Source of the DNA: Actinomycetota bacterium
GTDB taxonomy: Bacteria; Actinomycetota; Actinomycetes; Nanopelagicales; Nanopelagicaceae
DNA length: 30,440 bases
Assembly: GCA_009702465.1 (NCBI GenBank)
Contig: WLHY01000001.1
Coordinates: forward strand, 1 to 30,440
Reading direction: 5' to 3'
Shown here: piece after piece, positions 8,368-15,791 of the stretch
Numbering within the stretch: position 1 is the first letter of the stretch
How the letters are laid out: each line of letters opens with the position of its first letter
Translations under genes and position numbers: made by a program
The notes under the pieces: generated by a model
Told to the model about the DNA's origin: nothing
The model's database searches: none
The model's input: only the letters and a program-made list of their open reading frames with translations

Positions 8368-8369
8368 AG

Positions 8370-9152
8370 ATGCACTTTGATCGTTTCATTGCCCTTGGTG
8401 ATTCAATGACCGAAGGGATGAGCGATGAGGTAGTTGATGGAAATTATCGCGGATGGGCCGATCGAGTAGCTGATGTCTTAGCGACAGAGAATCCAAACTT
8501 TACCTATGCCAATTTAGCAATCCGTGGCAAATTACTTCGTCAGGTTGTTGAAGAGCAGATTCCAAAGGCGCTTAACTTTATTGAGGGTAAGCAAACCCTG
8601 GTCTCATTTCATGCTGGTGCAAATGATGTACTTAGACCTAATTACAAACCAGAGATCTCATTGGCGCAGTATGAATCAGGTGTTAAGCGATTAACTGATG
8701 CGGGTGCCACGGTAATTGTTTTTACGGTGGTAGATAAGGTGGATGGCAAGGGCAAGACCGCCGATTTATGGCATCAAAGATTTAGCGCCTTCAATGAAAA
8801 TGTTAGAAGGGTTGCCAGCAAGTATCCAGTAATCTTATTTGAGGCAAGGGAGGCTGAATTTTTAAATGATCGTAGGTTCTTAGCCTTTGATCGCTTGCAC
8901 ATGAATGCAGAGGGGCATCGACGATTAGCGCAAGCGGTATTAGCTGGATTAGAAAAATCACATGATTCAAATTGGCGAGAGCCCCTACCGCCCGCAAAGA
9001 GGAAAAATAAAGTACTTTCGACCGCAACTACTTTTGCATGGATGATTACATTTGTTTTACCGTGGATCTGGCGAAGGGTGCGTGGTAAATCATCTGGTGA
9101 TGGGCGAAGCGGTAAATATGAAAGACCAATCCGCTGGCCTAACTCTCCTTAA
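8370..9152 (+). CDS. SGNH/GDSL-family hydrolase with C-terminal hydrophobic segment
   Basis: 260-aa SGNH hydrolase (esterase/lipase superfamily). Block I is ALGDSMTEG with nucleophile Ser12, block II has the conserved Gly in NLAIRGK, block III is GANDVLRP, and block V is FDRLHMNAEGH with the catalytic Asp and His. No signal peptide is seen. A single hydrophobic stretch near residues 220-236 (FAWMITFVLPWIW) followed by basic residues suggests a C-terminal membrane tether with the catalytic domain on the cytoplasmic side. It starts 2 nt after the rlmB stop, so is translated from the same message. The substrate is unknown. Confidence 0.88.
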   Translation: MHFDRFIALGDSMTEGMSDEVVDGNYRGWADRVADVLATENPNFTYANLAIRGKLLRQVVEEQIPKALNFIEGKQTLVSFHAGANDVLRPNYKPEISLAQYESGVKRLTDAGATVIVFTVVDKVDGKGKTADLWHQRFSAFNENVRRVASKYPVILFEAREAEFLNDRRFLAFDRLHMNAEGHRRLAQAVLAGLEKSHDSNWREPLPPAKRKNKVLSTATTFAWMITFVLPWIWRRVRGKSSGDGRSGKYERPIRWPNSP

Positions 9153-9202
9153 ACCAATAAACACCTGCTGATTACCTGTTATTCATCTAACTAGAGCAAA
9201 CT

Positions 9203-9208
9203 AGGAGG
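9203..9208 (+). promoter_or_regulatory. consensus Shine-Dalgarno abutting the ppk GTG start
   Basis: AGGAGG at 9203-9208 touches the GTG at 9209 with no spacer. An in-frame stop at 9188-9190 excludes a longer start, and no ATG, GTG or TTG codon lies at normal spacing downstream before conserved ppk sequence. Initiation from GTG 9209 with zero spacing, or from ATT at 9221, are the options. Confidence 0.5.
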
Positions 9209-11293
9209 GTGAATTTACCGATTATTTCAGAGAATCCCAGAGAGCGATTAGTTGATCGCGAATTAAGCTGGCTCTCATTTAATGAGCGGGTTCTAGATCT
9301 AGCTGAGGATAAAAATATTCCATTACTTGAGCGGTGCCGCTTTTTGGCGATCTTTTCCTCAAACTTAGATGATTTTTATATGATCAGAGTGGCCTCGGTT
9401 AAGCGGAAGATAGATAGTGGACTCTTTAAGGCAAACAGTGCTGGATTTTCACCACAAGAGTTAATCAAAGAGATCTCTAAAAAAACTCAAAAGTTAATTG
9501 ATCGTCAATCGATTTGTTTTCAAGAGAGCATTCAACCTGAGCTTGCACGTCATGGCATTGAAATTACAACCTGGGATCTGCTTTCATCAGATGAAAAAAA
9601 GTATGTCTCAAAGATATTTACAGATCGAATCTTCCCAGTATTAACTCCACTTGCCGTAGACCCATCTCATCCATTTCCATACATTTCCGGACTCTCCCTA
9701 AATTTAGCGGTCTTAGTTAAGCGACCAGATACTCAGGAAGAGTTATTTGCTCGAGTAAAGGTTCCACCATCACTTCCAAGATTTATTGAAACTCAAGAGT
9801 TAGAGATTGGAAAATTTATTTCACTTGAGAATGTGATTATTGCAAATTTAGAGCATTTATTCCCCGGCATGGAGATTGAGGATTACTACGCTTTTAGATT
9901 AACCAGAAATGCAGATTTAGAGATTGAAGAGGATGAGTCTGAAAATTTATTAGAGTCGATGGAGCAGGAGTTACTCAGGCGTAAGTTTGGTCCGCCTGTC
10001 AGATTAGAGGTTGATATTGATATTAAATCAGATTTAGTTAAGCGGTTAAAAGAGGAGTTGTCGATTAAAGATGAGGATATCTCGCGCTATCCAGAGCCTT
10101 TAGATTTAACGGGATTAAGCCGCATAGCTGATCTTGATCGACCAGAGTTAAAGTTTAAACCCTTTAAAAATCAGATTGCAAAAGAGCTACGTGAAGTAGA
10201 TCCAGAAAATAGTGATGAGTTTTTCGCCGCAATTAGGCGGAAAGAGATTTTGCTGCACCACCCATACGATTCATTTAACTCATCTGTCGTAAAGTTTTTA
10301 GAGACAGCTGCCAGAGATCCTAATGTACTTGCAATTAAACAAACACTTTATCGAACCTCAGGTGACTCACCAATTGTTAGTGCTTTAATTGAAGCGGCCG
10401 AAGCTGGCAAGCAGGTGCTGGCAGTAATTGAGATTCGGGCTCGATTTGATGAACAAGCAAATGTTAGATGGGCTAGAAAATTAGAGGATGTTGGCGTTCA
10501 TGTTGTTTATGGCTTAGTTGGTTTTAAAACACATGCCAAACTCTCCTTAGTTGTTCGCGAAGAGGCGGGTGTTGTAAGGCGTTACTGCCATGTTGGAACT
10601 GGTAATTACAATCCAAAAACTGCGCGAATGTATGAGGATTTAGGTTTGTTAAGCAGCGAATCTGATTTAGGTGAGGATTTAAATAAGTTATTTAATCAAT
10701 TATCTGGCTTTGCACCTTTATCTGAGTATAAAAGGCTGCTGGTAGCTCCTAGAACTGTGCGATCAGGTTTGCTTGAAAGAATAAATCGAGAGATTGAAAA
10801 TCACTTATCTGGTAAGCCGGCAGGAATTAGATTCAAATTAAACTCAATTTTGGATGAGGAGTTTGTTGAGGCGCTTTACCGTGCTTCAAAATCAGGGGTA
10901 AAGATCGAGTTAATTGTCCGTGGAATCTGCGCAGTTCGTGCCGGCATTCCTGGCATCTCAGAGAATATTAAAATTCGCTCAATTCTAGGAAGATTCCTTG
11001 AGCACTCTAGAATTTTTCACTTTGTAAATGGTGGCTCTGATGAGCTTTATATTGGATCAGCTGATCTGATGGATCGAAATTTGAATCGAAGAGTTGAGAG
11101 CTTGGTACGAATAATTGAACCAGATCATAAAGATGCATTAATAGCGCTGCTAGATGAGTATTTAAGCGATGAGATCGCTAACTGGCAGATGCTGCCTGAT
11201 GGAACTTGGCAAAGTATTTCAAAGTTACCAGATGGCACAGCTGTTGACAATGTTCAACAACTTTTAATTGATAAGTATCGGATCGGACAATGA
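9209..11293 (+). CDS. ppk: polyphosphate kinase 1
   Basis: 694-aa PPK1 that reversibly polymerises the ATP gamma-phosphate into inorganic polyphosphate. The four-domain family layout is complete: an N-terminal helical domain with RELSWLSFNERVL, a head domain, and two phospholipase-D-like domains. His442 in FKTHAKL is the expected autophosphorylated residue. His461 lies in CHVGTGNYN, and His600 in RFLEHSRIFHF belongs to the second PLD-like domain. The start codon is debatable (see the abutting Shine-Dalgarno). mutT1 overlaps its stop by 4 nt (ATGA), as part of the conserved actinobacterial ppk-mutT1 pair. Confidence 0.96.
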   Translation: MNLPIISENPRERLVDRELSWLSFNERVLDLAEDKNIPLLERCRFLAIFSSNLDDFYMIRVASVKRKIDSGLFKANSAGFSPQELIKEISKKTQKLIDRQSICFQESIQPELARHGIEITTWDLLSSDEKKYVSKIFTDRIFPVLTPLAVDPSHPFPYISGLSLNLAVLVKRPDTQEELFARVKVPPSLPRFIETQELEIGKFISLENVIIANLEHLFPGMEIEDYYAFRLTRNADLEIEEDESENLLESMEQELLRRKFGPPVRLEVDIDIKSDLVKRLKEELSIKDEDISRYPEPLDLTGLSRIADLDRPELKFKPFKNQIAKELREVDPENSDEFFAAIRRKEILLHHPYDSFNSSVVKFLETAARDPNVLAIKQTLYRTSGDSPIVSALIEAAEAGKQVLAVIEIRARFDEQANVRWARKLEDVGVHVVYGLVGFKTHAKLSLVVREEAGVVRRYCHVGTGNYNPKTARMYEDLGLLSSESDLGEDLNKLFNQLSGFAPLSEYKRLLVAPRTVRSGLLERINREIENHLSGKPAGIRFKLNSILDEEFVEALYRASKSGVKIELIVRGICAVRAGIPGISENIKIRSILGRFLEHSRIFHFVNGGSDELYIGSADLMDRNLNRRVESLVRIIEPDHKDALIALLDEYLSDEIANWQMLPDGTWQSISKLPDGTAVDNVQQLLIDKYRIGQ

Positions 11294-12180
11294 GCTCTGT
11301 GATAATTGCAGCTGGTGCAGTGGTTTGGCGAAAGAATTCTAAAGGCGTAACTGAGATAGCAGTCATTCATCGACCTAAATATGATGATTACAGTTTGCCA
11401 AAAGGAAAAACCGAACCGGGTGAATCTTTGATTTCAACTGCATACCGAGAGGTGTTTGAGGAGACTAATTTAATAACTCAATTTGGACCATTCCTAGGAT
11501 CGGTTGAGTATTTTTCACCATTTGGATTGAAACAGGTTAGTTACTGGGCTGCTAAATCAATTGGGGAAGAGAATATTTTTATACCTAATGATGAGGTGGA
11601 TAGATTAGATTGGATAGTAATTAGTAAAGCAGTTGATAAATTAACATCCGAGACGGATAAAGAGATTCTTGGTCGATTTGTTAATACTTTTTACGATACT
11701 CAGCCATTAATTTTGTTACGCCATGCAAAAGCCTTGGCACGCAGCGAATGGCCTGGCGATGATGATGATCGACCGCTGGATGCTTTAGGCCAGTTACAGG
11801 CAAGTAAATTGACCAGCATCTATCAAATATTTAATCTGAAGGAAATTCATACATCTGATGCCATCCGCTGTTATGACACTGTAACTCCACTCGCAAAGAG
11901 TTTAGGAATACAGCTTGAGGTTACTGGCAAATTAAGTGAGAGCGCATTTAAGAAGGATAAAGAGCGGGCCTTTGATTACTTAAAAGAGGTAATTAAGTCT
12001 AATAAGAGCGCGTTGCTTTGCAGTCACAATCCAGTACTACCAAAATTACTGGCCAAGGTAAGTAAGAAAAATGAGTTAACCCCAGATGATGAGAAATTGC
12101 AGCCAGCTGATGCTTGGATCCTGCACAGAGCAGGTAAAGAGGTTTTACAGATTGATCGGATTAACTCACCAGTTAATTAA
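11290..12180 (+). CDS. mutT1: MutT1-like Nudix hydrolase fused to histidine phosphatase
   Basis: 296-aa two-domain enzyme. The N-terminal Nudix domain (1-130) has the Nudix box from Gly39 to Leu61, including REVFEET. The C-terminal phosphoglycerate-mutase-like domain (about 138-296) has LLRHAKA with His145 and CSHNP with His246. Mycobacterial MutT1 with this layout hydrolyses 8-oxo-(d)GTP and diadenosine polyphosphates. The canonical Gly in EEXGU of the Nudix box is Asn60 here, while the metal-binding glutamates remain. It overlaps ppk by 4 nt and ends overlapping the convergent ppx by 4 nt, so nucleotide cleanup and polyphosphate synthesis share a transcript. Confidence 0.93.
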   Translation: MSSVIIAAGAVVWRKNSKGVTEIAVIHRPKYDDYSLPKGKTEPGESLISTAYREVFEETNLITQFGPFLGSVEYFSPFGLKQVSYWAAKSIGEENIFIPNDEVDRLDWIVISKAVDKLTSETDKEILGRFVNTFYDTQPLILLRHAKALARSEWPGDDDDRPLDALGQLQASKLTSIYQIFNLKEIHTSDAIRCYDTVTPLAKSLGIQLEVTGKLSESAFKKDKERAFDYLKEVIKSNKSALLCSHNPVLPKLLAKVSKKNELTPDDEKLQPADAWILHRAGKEVLQIDRINSPVN

Positions 12181-13094
12181 GCCTCCATCCAATCCATCCA
12201 TTTAAGTACTACACCCTCACGTAGCGCCCAAGGACAAACCTCAAGATTTTTAAGGTCGAGATTACGCATCACACTCTCGGCCACAAATGCACCGGCAACA
12301 ATTTGAGATGCTCGATTTTCTGAGACGCCCGGCAATTTTGCTCGAGCAGCGGTATCCATATCTGCTAACTTATTTGAGATCTTTCTGATCGCATCAATTG
12401 AAATATTATTGCCATTGCCATCAAACCAATCACCACATAATCTAGCTAAGGTCCTTAATGTTTTACTTGTAGCGATAGCGCGATCTGACTCCTGATGCTT
12501 CACTAAAGTTGGCAGAATTTGCTCCAGTGAACTTTCAATTTTATCTCGTAAATTTCTAATACTTTTATCGGAGTAAGGATCTGATTTCAGGAAATCTTTG
12601 GTTAATCGAGCTGCGCCTAGTGGTAGTGAGATTGCAATCTCTGGTGATTCATCTGTGCCAACTGCCATCTCGAGGGAGCCACCACCAATATCAACAACTA
12701 ATAATCGACCACTCGACCAACCAAACCATCGTCGCGCCGCCAGAAAGGTTAACTTGGCCTCTTCCTCACCGCTGAGTACTTGTAAATCAATTTGAAAATC
12801 CTTATTTATGTGAGCAATTATCTCTTCGCCATTTTTTGCTTCTCGCAAAGCAGAGGTAGCAAATGGGAGTAACTCTTGGGTTTTAGCAGTTTGCGATTGA
12901 ATGATTGCGTTGCCAATACACTCTCTTAACTTGCTGATGCCTTCATCTGAAATTTTATGATCATCACCTAGATATTGAGTTAGTCGTAACTCCTCCTTGT
13001 AGTTGAAGGTGGGGTTAGGTCGAGCCCCAGGGTGTGTATCAACTACCTGTAAATGCACAGTATTTGATCCAACATCTAAAACCCCAAGGCGCAT
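12177..13094 (-). CDS. ppx: exopolyphosphatase, Ppx/GppA family
   Basis: 305-aa member of the ASKHA-fold Ppx/GppA phosphatases. The phosphate-1 motif is VLDVGSNTVHL (5-15), and a second phosphate-binding loop is VVDIGGGSLEMAVG. The length matches the short actinobacterial form without the C-terminal HD-like domain of E. coli Ppx. It would release orthophosphate from polyphosphate or act on (p)ppGpp; the family cannot be split further by eye. Its convergent position against ppk-mutT1 puts polyphosphate synthesis and breakdown side by side. A TAAGTT -10 element 6 nt before the ATG indicates a leaderless message. Confidence 0.92.
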   Translation of the reverse strand: MRLGVLDVGSNTVHLQVVDTHPGARPNPTFNYKEELRLTQYLGDDHKISDEGISKLRECIGNAIIQSQTAKTQELLPFATSALREAKNGEEIIAHINKDFQIDLQVLSGEEEAKLTFLAARRWFGWSSGRLLVVDIGGGSLEMAVGTDESPEIAISLPLGAARLTKDFLKSDPYSDKSIRNLRDKIESSLEQILPTLVKHQESDRAIATSKTLRTLARLCGDWFDGNGNNISIDAIRKISNKLADMDTAARAKLPGVSENRASQIVAGAFVAESVMRNLDLKNLEVCPWALREGVVLKWMDWMEA

Positions 13095-13100
13095 ATCGGC

Positions 13101-13106
13101 AACTTA
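13101..13106 (-). promoter_or_regulatory. -10 element of a leaderless ppx promoter
   Basis: TAAGTT on the minus strand ends 6 nt before the ppx ATG. No Shine-Dalgarno sequence is present. The -35 zone coincides with an inverted repeat at 13114-13135. Confidence 0.5.
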
Positions 13107-13113
13107 CTAGATT

Positions 13114-13135
13114 TTCACCCTTTAATATGGGTGAA
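13114..13135. repeat. inverted repeat TTCACCC-N8-GGGTGAA between ppx and tRNA-Thr
   Basis: A perfect 7-bp inverted repeat with an 8-nt AT-rich spacer. It covers the -35 zone of the ppx promoter and abuts that of the tRNA promoter. Each arm resembles the GTTCACC unit of actinobacterial phosphate boxes, and 13129-13136 is the exact complement of GTTCACCC, but known boxes are direct repeats. It is a candidate operator; a hairpin or terminator role is less likely because there is no T-tract. Confidence 0.45.
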
Positions 13136-13155
13136 CTCCTGCAATTTATTCGTGG

Positions 13156-13161
13156 CATAAT
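13156..13161 (+). promoter_or_regulatory. -10 element for tRNA-Thr
   Basis: CATAAT (5 of 6 matches to TATAAT) lies 24 nt before the tRNA 5' end, placing the start near 13168. A weak TGAACT is 18 nt upstream. Confidence 0.45.
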
Positions 13162-13185
13162 TACGCCTCGCAAGTTGCAGTACAC

Positions 13186-13260
13186 GCCTCTCTAGCTCAG
13201 TGGTAGAGCAGCCGCCTTGTAAGCGGCAGGTCGTCAGTTCAATCCTGACGGGGGGCTCCA
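13186..13260 (+). tRNA. tRNA-Thr (anticodon UGU)
   Basis: A complete cloverleaf can be drawn by hand. The 7-bp acceptor stem GCCTCTC/GGGGGGC has two G-U pairs. The D-arm is GCTC/GAGC, and the anticodon stem GCCGC/GCGGC has loop CTTGTAA with anticodon TGT at 13218-13220. The variable loop is 5 nt, and the T-arm GTCAG/CTGAC has loop TTCAATC. The discriminator is T, and the CCA end is encoded at 13258-13260. It reads ACA and, by wobble, other Thr codons. Confidence 0.97.
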
Positions 13261-13268
13261 TAAATCTC

Positions 13269-13296
13269 TTCACATTTAGTAAATCGTAAGTACAGT
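13269..13296 (+). promoter_or_regulatory. promoter of the GMC oxidoreductase, leaderless
   Basis: TTCACA (13269-13274; 5 of 6 to TTGACA) and TACAGT (13291-13296) are separated by 16 nt. The -10 ends 6 nt before the ATG at 13303. This is one of the best-formed promoters in the window. Confidence 0.6.
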
Positions 13297-13302
13297 TAAT
13301 TC

Positions 13303-14991
13303 ATGTTCAAATCAAAAGCCGGCCATGATTTTGATGTTGTAATTATTGGCTCTGGTTTTGGTGGATCTGTTGCCGCTCTTCGATTGACTGAAAAGGGTTA
13401 TAAGGTCGGAGTATTAGAAGCGGGTCGAAGATTTTCCGATAAAGATTTCCCAAAGACCTCTTGGCGCTTAAGTAAATTTTTGTATATGCCCCGATTAGGT
13501 CTTCGTGGAATTCAACGAATTCATATTCTGCCCGATGTCTTAGTTCTAGCTGGCGCAGGTGTTGGTGGTGGCTCACTTGTTTATGCAAATACTTTATATA
13601 AACCGCCTGCATCATATTTCAACGATAAGCAGTGGAATCAAATTACAGATTGGGATGATGAGTTATCTCCTTGGTATGACCAAGCTTCAAGAATGTTAGG
13701 TGTCGCAAGCAATCCATACTTCTCACCATCTGATGAAGCGATGAAACAGGTAGCTGATCAAATGGGCGTTGGCCACACATTTAAAATGGCACCGCTAGGC
13801 GTTTACTTTGGCGATGGTAGTGGTGTTAAATCTAAGGATCCATTTTTTGGTGGCGTAGGTCCAGATCGAGATGGCTGCTTGCAATGTGGCAGCTGCATGA
13901 CTGGCTGCCGGCATAATGCAAAAAATACTTTGCCAAAAAATTACTTAGGTTTGGCGGAAAAAGCTGGCGCAAAGGTTTTTCCAGAACATACTGTTATTAA
14001 GAGTGAACAGTTAAGTGATGGCAGCTGGCAGGTAACTGCTCGCAAAAGCTCAGCCTGGTTTGGCGGAGTTCGAAAATTCACAGCAGCACAGGTTGTAGTT
14101 GCAGCTGGCACTTACAACACTCAAAAATTAATGCATAAGATGAAATCAGATGGCACTTTGCCAAAGATTTCAGATGCACTTGGCAAGTTATCTAGAACAA
14201 ACAGTGAGGCGTTGACCGGCACAATCATGCCAAGGGGCGGCGTTGATTACAGCAAGGGTTCTGCAATTACATCCTCATTTTTTCCAGATGATCACACCCA
14301 TGTAGAGCCAGTTCGCTATGGCAAAGGAAGTAATTTCATGGGATTGCTTCAGACTGTTATGACAGATGGCACCAATATTAAGAAACGTCGCCAGCAATGG
14401 TTCAAACAGATAATCACTAAACCATCACTGTTACTTAAAATTATGGATGTGCGCCAATGGTCAGAGCGCACTGTGGTTGCATTGATTATGCAAAATGTGG
14501 ATTCATCACTAACTGTAAAAGGAAAGCGCGGTTTGTTTGGCTGGCGTTTAACATCTGAAAATGATTCAGACACTCCCAACGCCACATATATCCCAGCAGC
14601 TAATGAGGTAGCACGCCGAATTGCAGAGAATAAAGGTGGCATTGCTGGTGGCCATATTGGTGATTTAGTAAATGCACCATTTACCGCTCACTTTGTTGGC
14701 GGTTGTGTAATTGGTGCAACTGCAAGTGAAGGTGTAATTGATCCTTATCATCGAGTTTGGAACTACCCAACGATGCATATTGTCGATGGTGCAAGTGTTA
14801 CTGCAAATCTTGGCGTTAATCCATCATTAACAATTACTGCGCAAGCAGAGCGGGCATTTTCAATGTGGCCTAATAAAGGTGAAGCAGATCCACGTCCTGT
14901 ACAAAATTCAAAGTATGAACGAGTAAGTGCGGTTGCACCAATCAAACCATTTGTTCCTAAGGGAGCGGTTGGAGAGTTAAGGCTTTCCTAA
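13303..14991 (+). CDS. GMC-family FAD oxidoreductase, cholesterol-oxidase (ChoD)-like
   Basis: 562-aa flavoprotein. The N-terminal FAD-binding Rossmann motif GSGFGG (16-21) is followed by the conserved Glu in VLEAGRRF and a GMC block GAGVGGGSLVYANTLY. A Cys cluster with spacing CX2CX2CX3C (Cys192, 195, 198, 202) precedes HNAKNTLPKNYL, as seen in the actinobacterial ChoD branch. The C-terminal signature VDGASVTANLGVNPSLTITA is present. No export signal is visible, so it is probably cytosolic. The substrate is uncertain: a sterol, another ring alcohol or a terpenoid are possible, and sterol use should not be assumed. It ends overlapping the convergent hydrolase gene by 15 nt. Confidence 0.85.
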   Translation: MFKSKAGHDFDVVIIGSGFGGSVAALRLTEKGYKVGVLEAGRRFSDKDFPKTSWRLSKFLYMPRLGLRGIQRIHILPDVLVLAGAGVGGGSLVYANTLYKPPASYFNDKQWNQITDWDDELSPWYDQASRMLGVASNPYFSPSDEAMKQVADQMGVGHTFKMAPLGVYFGDGSGVKSKDPFFGGVGPDRDGCLQCGSCMTGCRHNAKNTLPKNYLGLAEKAGAKVFPEHTVIKSEQLSDGSWQVTARKSSAWFGGVRKFTAAQVVVAAGTYNTQKLMHKMKSDGTLPKISDALGKLSRTNSEALTGTIMPRGGVDYSKGSAITSSFFPDDHTHVEPVRYGKGSNFMGLLQTVMTDGTNIKKRRQQWFKQIITKPSLLLKIMDVRQWSERTVVALIMQNVDSSLTVKGKRGLFGWRLTSENDSDTPNATYIPAANEVARRIAENKGGIAGGHIGDLVNAPFTAHFVGGCVIGATASEGVIDPYHRVWNYPTMHIVDGASVTANLGVNPSLTITAQAERAFSMWPNKGEADPRPVQNSKYERVSAVAPIKPFVPKGAVGELRLS

Positions 14992-15786
14992 TATCTCTGC
15001 CTGTTTTGATTTTCGACGGTTTGGCATTTTGGTAATTGGGAACTGAAGTGATTTATAGAAATCCTTAATCACCGCATGCATCAACCTTGGCTTTTCTTTA
15101 ACTAATGCATGTGAGGTGCCTGGTATCACCGCTAGCCGGCCATTTGGAATCGCCTCATACATTTTGAAGGTTAACTCACTTGTAAATGGTTCATCATCGG
15201 CCGCTAAAACTAGTACTGGGCATTTAATTTTCTTTAAATCTTTTAACTTTAATTTTGGCTCAGTTGCCCAGACTTTAAAGGCTTTACGGACAATGGTGAT
15301 TAGTAGCTCTGGATCCTGCTTAGAGTTCTTAGCAAAGTTAGCTTTCTCTTCATCGCTAACGGAGACATTATTTAAATCAAAGCTGATGCCACCTTTATAT
15401 GTGTAGTTCATTCCAATACCAACTAGCGACTTAATTAAATCTGGACGCTTAATTGCAGTAAGTAAGCCAATATTTCCGCCATCACTCCAACCAATTACGT
15501 GGACCGGCTTTTTTACTACCTTTTCGATATAGGCGATAAATTCATCAACTTGAAAATCAAAGTGCATAAAACCATCTCTAATTTTGGTGCGACCGTGCGC
15601 AGTTCGATCATAAGCAAATGGCTGGTGAGTTTTTTCTACCGCTGGCAAAATCTCTTTTTCCCAATTTTCAGTGTTGCTTAGGCCACCGTGCAGCAAGACA
15701 ACTGGTTCGCCATGGTTGCCCCACTGTTTGCACCAGATTTTGTGACCATCGATAGTAAGAAACTTTTGTGAAACCAATCGAGCCAT
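14977..15786 (-). CDS. alpha/beta-fold hydrolase
   Basis: 269-aa alpha/beta hydrolase. The oxyanion-hole motif is LLHGGLSN, the nucleophile elbow GWSDGG carries Ser101, a probable acid is Asp198 in AADDEPF, and His226 lies in GTSHAL. The C-terminal tail is basic (NRRKSKQ). It lies 5 nt downstream of ndh on the same strand and is therefore probably the second gene of that operon. Substrate cannot be told from sequence; family members include esterases, lipases and ring-opening hydrolases. Confidence 0.85.
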   Translation of the reverse strand: MARLVSQKFLTIDGHKIWCKQWGNHGEPVVLLHGGLSNTENWEKEILPAVEKTHQPFAYDRTAHGRTKIRDGFMHFDFQVDEFIAYIEKVVKKPVHVIGWSDGGNIGLLTAIKRPDLIKSLVGIGMNYTYKGGISFDLNNVSVSDEEKANFAKNSKQDPELLITIVRKAFKVWATEPKLKLKDLKKIKCPVLVLAADDEPFTSELTFKMYEAIPNGRLAVIPGTSHALVKEKPRLMHAVIKDFYKSLQFPITKMPNRRKSKQAEILGKP

Positions 15787-15791
15787 TTAAA

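Noticed and set aside
9163..9178. ACCTG direct repeat with 11-nt period upstream of ppk as a PHO box
   Set aside because: The period fits a phosphate box but the sequence does not match GTTCACC, and five-base repeats at this distance occur easily by chance.
13303..14991. Sterol catabolism locus
   Set aside because: Only the single ChoD-like flavoprotein is present. No ring-degradation or sterol-uptake genes are nearby, so the substrate should stay open.
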